Source: an uncultured Bacteroidales bacterium
GTDB lineage: Bacteria; Bacteroidota; Bacteroidia; Bacteroidales; UBA932
Assembly: GCA_937890845.1 (NCBI GenBank)
Contig: CALADR010000311.1
Span: 1-13,210 of the forward strand
Direction: 5' to 3'
Length of the DNA stretch: 13,210 nucleotides
A program made the translations under genes and the position numbers. Shown here piece after piece: positions 1-6,129 of the stretch; within the stretch, counting starts at the first letter, position 1; the number at the start of each line of letters is the position of its first letter. The notes below the pieces were generated by a model. The model was not told where the DNA came from. It saw only the letters and a list, made by a program, of their open reading frames with translations, and did no database searches.

Positions 1-304
1 AGTTGCAGACCGTACGGATGATACTGAATATAAAGGATATACAAAGTCTTCAAATGTATATTTCAACGCCAACGGTTCTTCTACCCTTAACTCATTGTGG
101 AGAATCATCCCTACTGTAGCTTACAATATTGGTAAATTCACTCTCGCGCTTGAGTATAATGTGACGTCTGCCCAGTATGGAGAGTATAAGACTTTTAAGG
201 ACGATAGTAAAAAGTATCTCAGGGCTTCTGACGGACTCGCAAAGGACAATCTTCACTGGGTGACTAACCATCGTGTGCAGATGATGGTCAAGTTTACATT
301 CTAG
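1..304 (+). CDS. Outer-membrane beta-barrel protein, C-terminal end (possibly DcaP-like porin), partial
   Basis: The frame is open from the first bases of the window to the TAG at 302-304, so this is the 3' end of a gene starting to the left; about 100 residues are visible. They show alternating hydrophobic/polar strands of an outer-membrane barrel (for example IIPTVAYNIGKFTLALEYNV) and end in a hydrophobic strand with terminal Phe (MMVKFTF), the usual barrel-assembly signal. The ending, with a His-Trp-Val-Thr-Asn-His-Arg stretch before the last strand, resembles DcaP-like porins of Bacteroidetes; this is recalled similarity and is not certain. An internal TTG at 95 is not a real start, because coding sequence continues upstream of it. 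Substrate unknown. It lies 117 nt upstream of the DUF5020 gene on the same strand. Confidence 0.7.
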   Translation, partial: VADRTDDTEYKGYTKSSNVYFNANGSSTLNSLWRIIPTVAYNIGKFTLALEYNVTSAQYGEYKTFKDDSKKYLRASDGLAKDNLHWVTNHRVQMMVKFTF

Positions 305-354
305 GCTATCCTTCTTAAATAGTATCAAAAGACGGAATAATAAAGAAAAATACG

Positions 355-362
355 TATCTTCG
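355..362 (+). promoter_or_regulatory. Candidate Bacteroidetes -7 promoter element for the DUF5020 gene
   Basis: TATCTTCG matches the Bacteroidetes primary sigma factor -7 consensus TAnnTTTG at all but one fixed position. It stands about 60 nt before the ATG at 422. Transcription would begin just at or inside the GC-rich hairpin at 363-399. I see no convincing -33 TTTG about 20 nt upstream, so this is only a candidate. Confidence 0.45.
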
Positions 363-399
363 CGCCCCCTTGTCCAGACGGGATCCTGGCAAGGGGGCG
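363..399 (+). promoter_or_regulatory. Strong GC-rich hairpin in the leader of the DUF5020 gene
   Basis: CGCCCCCTT at 363-371 pairs perfectly with AAGGGGGCG at 391-399 (9 bp). The stem continues with G372-C390, a bulged T373, and CCAG (374-377) with CTGG (386-389), leaving an 8-nt loop. It sits right after the candidate -7 element and 22 nt before the ATG at 422. No T run follows on either strand, so it does not look like an intrinsic terminator. A 5'-end stabilising stem or an RNA regulatory element is possible; its function is not known. Confidence 0.6.
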
Positions 400-421
400 A
401 ATACTTTAAACGTAAAACGAA

Positions 422-1180
422 ATGAAACGTATTGTTATTCCGGCTCTTTTGAGCCTCGTGGCAGCAATCTGGGCTGCCCCTTCATTCTCCCAAAATCTTC
501 AGTTCCATTATGATTTCGGGAGCGCAATCTACAAAAACGGGAAGAAATCTCTTCCCTCCCGGCCAAAAATCACGACTACTGTGGAAATGTTCCGCCCGGA
601 CAGCTGGGGAAGCACCTTTTTCTTCATAGATATGGACTATGGTCCTGCAGAAGAAGATGGCGGTGTTCTTGGTGCATATTGGGAAATAGCACGGGAATTT
701 TCTTTCTGGAAGGCTCCTGTGGCAGTCCATGTCGAGTACAACGGCGGACTTTCTCGCTATGACGGCTCATATGATGATGCGTGGCTTGCAGGTCCTGCCT
801 TCAATTTTGCCAGCAAAGACTTCAGCAGGACTCTGTCATTGCAGGCTATGTACAAGGCAATTCCGCGCAATGCCAAATCTGCACACAATTTCCAGCTGAC
901 AGCTGTATGGAATGTCCTTTTCTGCAAGGGAATGTTCCTCTTTACAGGGTTTGTGGATTTCTGGAAGGAAAACCGTCCGTGGCAGGTGACTTCACACAGC
1001 GGAGCAGACGGGACTGACTATATCCTTATGTCAGAACCTCAGATCTGGTATAACTTCAATACTATCAAAGGTCTGGAAAAGTTCAATTTCAGTATCGGCT
1101 CTGAAGTGGAAATCAGCAACAACTTCGTCAAGGCAGGCTTCTTTGCCATTCCTACTGTTGCCGCCAAGTGGACGTTCTGA
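422..1180 (+). CDS. DUF5020 family outer-membrane protein (Tsx-like channel)
   Basis: This 252-residue protein begins with a signal peptide (Lys-Arg, then a hydrophobic stretch to about residue 23, with likely cleavage before Gln-Asn at 24-25). The mature part looks like a 12-strand-type barrel: repeated aromatic-rich strands, an early LQFHYDFG strand, a central YNGGLSRYDG and a last strand ending AAKWTF with terminal Phe. This pattern and length fit DUF5020 proteins of Bacteroidetes, which are related to the nucleoside-specific porin Tsx. It should sit in the outer membrane and pass small solutes. A nucleoside substrate is only inferred from the superfamily. The ATG at 422 is chosen because it gives a complete signal peptide; the sequence before it is AT-rich with no strong ribosome-binding site, as is usual in the phylum. 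The gene has its own leader and probably its own promoter. It converges on the PUL and is probably unrelated to it. Confidence 0.85.
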   Translation: MKRIVIPALLSLVAAIWAAPSFSQNLQFHYDFGSAIYKNGKKSLPSRPKITTTVEMFRPDSWGSTFFFIDMDYGPAEEDGGVLGAYWEIAREFSFWKAPVAVHVEYNGGLSRYDGSYDDAWLAGPAFNFASKDFSRTLSLQAMYKAIPRNAKSAHNFQLTAVWNVLFCKGMFLFTGFVDFWKENRPWQVTSHSGADGTDYILMSEPQIWYNFNTIKGLEKFNFSIGSEVEISNNFVKAGFFAIPTVAAKWTF

Positions 1181-1311
1181 CAGGTTTTTGAGAAATTTTT
1201 AAACACTTTCTTAAATTGATTAAAAAAAGTAAGGCTGGTCCAGGGGAAAACGGACCAGCCTCGATTGTAAAAAGCTGTATGCAATTTGTCAAGTCCTAAA
1301 GCAGATCCTTA
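1181..1311. other. Convergent intergenic region between DUF5020 and GH92 genes
   Basis: This 131-nt AT-rich gap lies between the two stop codons. Apart from the terminator hairpin and its T tract I see no gene, repeat or promoter in it. Confidence 0.6.
1222..1260 (-). terminator. Intrinsic terminator at the end of the PUL operon
   Basis: GGCTGGTCC (1233-1241) and GGACCAGCC (1252-1260) form a perfect 9-bp stem with a 10-nt loop. On the minus strand the stem is followed after four bases by seven T (1228-1222), the normal layout of an intrinsic terminator. It begins 51 nt past the GH92 stop codon. On the plus strand no T run follows the stem, so it would stop DUF5020 transcripts poorly, if at all, although the hairpin lies 52 nt beyond that gene's stop. 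Confidence 0.8.
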
Positions 1312-3618
1312 TTATTTTTCAGTTATTTCTGAAAATGAATATGGCAGCTCATCTTCAGCTGTGCCTCTTTGCTTGTCAGGTGTATCCGACATTTTGAAAG
1401 AAATTTTCCCTCCTGAGCACAGTTGTTTGTGAGTAAGGTAGTTTTTACCGTACTCTTTTCCATTTATTTTCATGCCGCTGACATATATGTTACGGTCAGA
1501 ATTATTTTCGGCTGAAATGTTGATTTTCTTCCCGTCCGGAAGATTGATTTCAGCTTTTTTGAACAGCGGTGAACCTATTATATACTGGTCTGTGCCGGGG
1601 CATACAGGGTAGAATCCGAGGGCTGAGAACACGTACCATGCTGAAGTTTGTCCATTGTCCTCATCACCGCAATATCCGTCTGGTGCCGAGCTGTAAAGTT
1701 TGCTCATTATTTCGCGCACTCTGTATTGTGTCTTCCAAGGCTGTCCGCTCCAGTTGTACATGTATACCATGTGTTGGATAGGCTGGTTTCCATGGGCATA
1801 CTGTCCCATATCCATAACCTGCATCTCTCTCATTTCGTGAATCATTCCGCGGCTTTCCATTCCCAGGTAACTCGGCATTTTGAATACAGCATCCATTGAG
1901 GAATTGAACTTATCCCTGCCGCCCATAATTTCTATGAGGCCTGCAGGATCGTGGAAAACGCAGAAGCTCCAATGAATACTGTTGCCTTCGCAGAAGTCCC
2001 AGCTCCAGTCTGTTCCATTAAAGTCAGGACGGAAGTTCCCTTTGTCATCTCGTCCGCACATCAGTCCGGCTTCAGGATTATATACATTTCTGTAGTTCAG
2101 CGAATGACGGCGATACTGCTCGATTTCTTTGTCATTCTTGCCGAGAGCCTTGCCTAAAGCATATATAGTCCAGTCATTGTAGGAGTATTCAAGAGTTCTG
2201 GCTACATTTTTTTCAATTCCGGTGTTGTAAGGAATATAGCCGAATTTGTTATATTCATCGAAACCTCTTCTTCCGGCATCAGTGCCTTTCAGTTCGTCGT
2301 TGGCCCCGTGTATTACTGCTTCCCACAATTTTTCTATGTCATATCCGCGTATTCCCTTGATATAGGCATCAGCAACTACCGAAGCCGAGTTGTTTCCTAT
2401 CATGCAGCTTCTCTGTCCTGGGCTGGCCCATTCAGGCAGGAAGCCGCTTTCAAGATAAGCGTTTACCAGTCCTTCCTGCATTTTTGCACTCATGTCGGGA
2501 TATATAAGGTTCAGCAAAGGAAAGAGGCATCTGAATGTGTCCCAGAAACCAGTGTCAGTAAACATGTATCCGGGCAGAACTTTACCATTATACGGGCTGT
2601 AGTGGACTCTTTCTCCGTCGGCATTTATCTCAGACAGATCTCTTGGAAAAAGAACTGAACGGTAAAGGCAGGAGTAGAAAGTGCGCAGGTTGTCGATATT
2701 ATCATCCTCAATCCTTATACGGCCCAATACTTCATTCCATCTGTTTCTTCCTTCGTTTTTTATACGCTCGAAATCACCGTCTCCAAGTTCTCTGAGGTTA
2801 AGTTCAGCCTGTTCCAGACTTATGAATGAAGATGCTACTTTAAGTCCTACTTCTCTTTTGCCATCATTTTTGAATTCTACAATGGCTCCTGCATGGTTTG
2901 ACTCTGATTCCAGATTTTTTATTTCCTTACCGTCAGATACTGCAGTAGCATAGTCAAATCCAGTGTCAGAGATGATAATAAACCAGTTCTTGAAGTTTTC
3001 TGGGACTCCTCCGGAGTTTCTGGTTGTATAACCTACGATTTTGTTTTCTTCCGGGATAATCTTTATATACGACCCTTTGTCAAAAGCATCTACTATAAGA
3101 TATGCTCCAGACTCTTGTGCTTCTGGGTATGAAATGCGGAACTTTGCAGCTCTCTCAGTAGGCGTGAGCTCTACTGTAATATCGTGGTCAGCTAGATATA
3201 CGCTATAATAGTATGGCATTGCCTTTTCTGCCTTGTGTGAAAACCAGCTGGCTCTTTCGTTCTGATCAAAAGCCGGTTTTCCTGACATTGGCATTATCGA
3301 GAACTGTCCGTAGTCGTTCATCCATGGGCTTGGCTGATGTGTCTGCTTGAAGCCCTTGATCTTGTCAGCAGTGTATGTATATGTCCAGCCATTACCCATG
3401 TCACCAGTCTGTGGTGTCCAGAAGTTCATACCCCACGGGCGGGCAATCGCCGGATAAGTATTTCCTGTTGACAGTTCAAATTTTGACATTGTTCCTGTCA
3501 GAGGATTTGCATAATCAACAAATGAAGACTGTTGTCCCCAGGCTGCAAAGCCAGCGGACAACAATCCTGCAACAATAGTACAACAAATTTTATTCATGAT
3601 TAAATCAAGCATTTTCAT
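1312..3618 (-). CDS. GH92 family exo-alpha-mannosidase, exported
   Basis: This is a full-length GH92 enzyme (768 residues; members are usually about 700-800). The family comprises calcium-dependent, inverting exo-alpha-mannosidases acting on N-glycans and yeast mannan. An N-terminal beta-sandwich (about residues 30-270, with GNTYPAIARPWGMNFWTPQTG near its start) leads to an (alpha/alpha)6 domain (about 290-680) bearing GFWDTFR at 357-363, Glu544 in FCEGNS (expected catalytic acid), His594-Glu595, HGNQP at 609-613, and GDEDNGQTSAWYVF with Asp652/Asp654 (expected base pair). Compared from memory with BT3990 (Glu533, His584-Glu585, Asp642/Asp644), spacing agrees, which favours alpha-1,2-mannosidase-type activity. 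Met8 (ATG at 3595-3597) opens a cleaner signal peptide (MNKICCTIVAGLL..., cleavage near AWG/QQ) and is probably the true start. The first ATG lies only 2 nt from the upstream stop. No lipobox follows, so it is probably soluble in the periplasm. It is the last gene of the operon, just before the terminator. Confidence 0.95.
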   Translation of the reverse strand: MKMLDLIMNKICCTIVAGLLSAGFAAWGQQSSFVDYANPLTGTMSKFELSTGNTYPAIARPWGMNFWTPQTGDMGNGWTYTYTADKIKGFKQTHQPSPWMNDYGQFSIMPMSGKPAFDQNERASWFSHKAEKAMPYYYSVYLADHDITVELTPTERAAKFRISYPEAQESGAYLIVDAFDKGSYIKIIPEENKIVGYTTRNSGGVPENFKNWFIIISDTGFDYATAVSDGKEIKNLESESNHAGAIVEFKNDGKREVGLKVASSFISLEQAELNLRELGDGDFERIKNEGRNRWNEVLGRIRIEDDNIDNLRTFYSCLYRSVLFPRDLSEINADGERVHYSPYNGKVLPGYMFTDTGFWDTFRCLFPLLNLIYPDMSAKMQEGLVNAYLESGFLPEWASPGQRSCMIGNNSASVVADAYIKGIRGYDIEKLWEAVIHGANDELKGTDAGRRGFDEYNKFGYIPYNTGIEKNVARTLEYSYNDWTIYALGKALGKNDKEIEQYRRHSLNYRNVYNPEAGLMCGRDDKGNFRPDFNGTDWSWDFCEGNSIHWSFCVFHDPAGLIEIMGGRDKFNSSMDAVFKMPSYLGMESRGMIHEMREMQVMDMGQYAHGNQPIQHMVYMYNWSGQPWKTQYRVREIMSKLYSSAPDGYCGDEDNGQTSAWYVFSALGFYPVCPGTDQYIIGSPLFKKAEINLPDGKKINISAENNSDRNIYVSGMKINGKEYGKNYLTHKQLCSGGKISFKMSDTPDKQRGTAEDELPYSFSEITEK

Positions 3619-3620
3619 TC

Positions 3621-6113
3621 TTAAAGCAGCCTATCTTCAAGCATTTTTATGTAGTAACCACCTACAACAGAACGCGCCTTGAAGCCTCTGTAGTTTGCCT
3701 TGTCTGTCCAAATCCAGTCAGACATAGGAACCCTGTCAGCAGTTTCGTTGTAGAATTTGTGAAGAGGAGCAATGAAGGCATCGAAAGTCTCATTGTCGTC
3801 AGCCATGGTAGCTGTCCATATAATCCAGTCTGATTTTGTGTATTCCATCCGGTTGTCAAGAGGCAGTCCGTATTCATTCTGTTTGGTGAGATAATAGTCG
3901 AGCTCTGTCTTTCTGATGTCTTCCGGGAATATGTTCAGTCCGAGAATCTTGTCCCACACAAGGTTGTACTTCTGACTCCAGGTTCCTTCTTTGTCAAAAG
4001 TAAGTTTGTAGTGGTCACCGTCTTTGGCCATTTCTTTCCACTTCAATGCAAGTTCTTTTGCCGTTGCGGTGTATTTGGCAGCAATATCTTTCTTTCCTAG
4101 CATATCTGCCATCATCCCGTATGATGCAATACCCATGATGGCTTTTACAGAAAGGTTGGCATTGTGGGCGAAGTGTCCTGCGAAGTCATCTGTACACAGT
4201 TGGTTTTCAGGGTCAAGACCTTTTTCTACAAGATAGTCTGTCCATGTGGTGAGTACATCCCAATGCTTCTGTGCATATGAGGCATCGTTTTGTATTTTGC
4301 AGATTGCTGCTGTCAGAATCAGCATGTTTCCTCCCTCTTCTACCGGCATGTCACCTCCGTATGTCTGGCCGTTTGCCAAAGGATAGGTGCCGACATCATG
4401 AGCAGGGAAAGGTTTAGTCCATTTCCCGCTTTCGCTATAGTAGAAGATATGGTTGAGAAGACCTTTAGCTACTTCTGGGTTGTAATATAGGAAGAGAGGA
4501 GCTGAAGGATATGTGACATCTACAGTTCCGATAGAACCGTTGCTATTGTTTTCTTTTGAAAGCCAGAGCAATTCTCCTGAAGGTGATTTTACAAGTTTGT
4601 GAGCGGCAATTGCCTGTCTGTATGCCAAGGCGCACAAATCGGCGTATTTCTTTCCTCCTGCCTCAGTGGCATCTTTCATTAGTTTTGCATCAAATCTGCA
4701 GCACTTGTCCATAATTTCAGCATACTCTGAAAGAGCAGTATGGAAAACTTCCAGGATATTACCGTTGCCGTTTGCATTCCAGTATGGACGGAGGTTTTTA
4801 CCGAAGTACTGGATTGAGTAAATATCATCGTATCCTATCAGGAATTTTCCTGAAGATGCAGAAGTCTTTCCAAGATTACGGACAATCGCCATTTTACCAG
4901 AGGCGTTTTCTCCTATTGATGATGCCGGAAGATTTTGCCGTTCTACAAATGCTTTTCTCATCTCTTCTCCTGTGGCGACTGAAGCTGTTGTATTCTGGTC
5001 ATTTTCCGTTGCCAGGTAAAAGTATCCCCAGTCGATTCTGAGGTCATCTCCTCGTTTTGCAAGGATATTCTGTTCTTTGCTTCCAGCTTTTACAAAAATA
5101 AGATTTCCGTCTGAGAATGTTTCGCTTATGGATTCCTGATAAGGCTGGTCAAGTGCCCAGCGAGGGGAAGCTTCCATATAAAGTCTTACATCGTGTTCCT
5201 TGCCGTCATTGGATGTAATCTCGTATGTAATGTAGTTTACAGGGCGGCTCATCAAATCGAGGTTATCGATAAAGGCTGGAGCAGAAAATGTAAGTGTCAG
5301 GTTTGCAGGTCCGCATTTGAACCCATATCTTGTCTGGGTCGCCTGTACGTCGGCATAAATCTGCTCGGCTGCATTTTCAAGCGAAGAATGCAGTTCTTTC
5401 TGCATAAGGATACCAAAGTCAAGAAGACCGTTGGCAACCGGGTTCTTGCATTCTGCAGTTATTATATTCATACCTTTTTTCAATGTCTTTGCAGCTTCTT
5501 CAGGGATAGGGACAAGAGCGTTTTTGTTGCATACAGCTCCTGTGTTGTGTACCTCTATTCCATTGATATAGAAGATAGCATCATCATCATTGCAAAATTC
5601 AAGATATAGTTTTCTTCCTGAAAGGTCTTCTTTAAGATCAACAATCCTTCTTACCCAGATTTGCTCTGACCTCCAGTCTGTCTTTGAGATAGGCTCGCTG
5701 TCCTTTGTTCCGAATGCGCCTTCTCCTTTTTTCCATCCAGAGTCATTGAAATCAAGGGATTTCCAGTTGCCGGAAGGTTTGCTGGTCGTGTATGTTCCAT
5801 GCCATTTGCCTTGCTGTGATGTCGGTATGACAGGTGTCATTTCCAAATCTTCAGTTCCCATGAATCTATAGATGGAGCCGTCAACGCTTACAGCTCCTAT
5901 AAGAGGAAATTCCTTACCTGTCCAATGTCTTACAGGACCGTCATACAAGTTATCATTCATCGACCATGCACTTGTGTACGGGTCAATTGTTACAAGAGGG
6001 TAGGCCGGTGCCCTCAGATCGTTTCTCACAATGTTTTCGACATTTGTCGAGCCACTGCAGGAGAACAGTATGCCCGCAGCTGGAATTAAGCTCAATAATA
6101 GTTTGGATGTCAT
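3621..6113 (-). CDS. Glutaminase-A-like lipoprotein (DUF4964-jelly roll-DUF5127-DUF4965-DUF1793)
   Basis: This is an 830-residue lipoprotein: a hydrophobic signal ending LFSC, with Cys19 as the acylated residue. There is no acidic surface-export signal after Cys19, so periplasmic exposure is likely. Domains read in order: DUF4964 (about 30-90, RAPAYPLVTIDPYTSAW); an inserted jelly roll (about 105-240, WKSLDFNDSGWKKGEGAFGT and a DDDAIFYINGIEV strand); DUF5127 (about 255-470, MSRPVNYITYEI); DUF4965 (about 485-655, including AHDVGTYPLANG 571-582 and MPVEEGGNM 589-597); and DUF1793 (about 655-830, ending VVGGYYIKML). The C-terminal half is an (alpha/alpha)6 six-hairpin fold. Fungal relatives are called glutaminase A, but glutamine hydrolysis is not established for bacterial PUL members. 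Glu592/Glu593 and Asp573 are candidate active-site residues (inference). The gene lies 16 nt after the upstream gene and 2 nt before GH92, so it is tightly co-transcribed. Its setting suggests a role in glycan or glycoprotein breakdown rather than free amino-acid metabolism. Confidence 0.88.
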   Translation of the reverse strand: MTSKLLLSLIPAAGILFSCSGSTNVENIVRNDLRAPAYPLVTIDPYTSAWSMNDNLYDGPVRHWTGKEFPLIGAVSVDGSIYRFMGTEDLEMTPVIPTSQQGKWHGTYTTSKPSGNWKSLDFNDSGWKKGEGAFGTKDSEPISKTDWRSEQIWVRRIVDLKEDLSGRKLYLEFCNDDDAIFYINGIEVHNTGAVCNKNALVPIPEEAAKTLKKGMNIITAECKNPVANGLLDFGILMQKELHSSLENAAEQIYADVQATQTRYGFKCGPANLTLTFSAPAFIDNLDLMSRPVNYITYEITSNDGKEHDVRLYMEASPRWALDQPYQESISETFSDGNLIFVKAGSKEQNILAKRGDDLRIDWGYFYLATENDQNTTASVATGEEMRKAFVERQNLPASSIGENASGKMAIVRNLGKTSASSGKFLIGYDDIYSIQYFGKNLRPYWNANGNGNILEVFHTALSEYAEIMDKCCRFDAKLMKDATEAGGKKYADLCALAYRQAIAAHKLVKSPSGELLWLSKENNSNGSIGTVDVTYPSAPLFLYYNPEVAKGLLNHIFYYSESGKWTKPFPAHDVGTYPLANGQTYGGDMPVEEGGNMLILTAAICKIQNDASYAQKHWDVLTTWTDYLVEKGLDPENQLCTDDFAGHFAHNANLSVKAIMGIASYGMMADMLGKKDIAAKYTATAKELALKWKEMAKDGDHYKLTFDKEGTWSQKYNLVWDKILGLNIFPEDIRKTELDYYLTKQNEYGLPLDNRMEYTKSDWIIWTATMADDNETFDAFIAPLHKFYNETADRVPMSDWIWTDKANYRGFKARSVVGGYYIKMLEDRLL

Positions 6114-6129
6114 ATAATCAGTCTTTAGT

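Noticed and set aside
363..399. Hairpin considered as an intrinsic terminator for the upstream porin gene
   Set aside because: There is no T run after the stem on either strand, and a -7-like element lies directly before it. A leader structure fits better, although factor-assisted termination cannot be excluded.
1233..1260. Hairpin considered as a fully bidirectional terminator
   Set aside because: The T tract exists only on the minus-strand side. The plus-strand sequence after the stem (TCGATTGTAAAAAG) has no T run, so I assign it to the PUL operon only.
3619..3620. Possible fusion or frameshift between the glutaminase-like and GH92 genes, given the 2-nt gap
   Set aside because: Both proteins are full length for their families, with a proper stop, an own start and an own signal peptide. 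The short gap reflects normal operon packing.
5193..5609. 138-codon plus-strand open frame opposite the glutaminase-like gene
   Set aside because: It is antisense to the middle of a clear multi-domain protein. Its Cys-rich, irregular composition shows no domain, and no promoter is visible.
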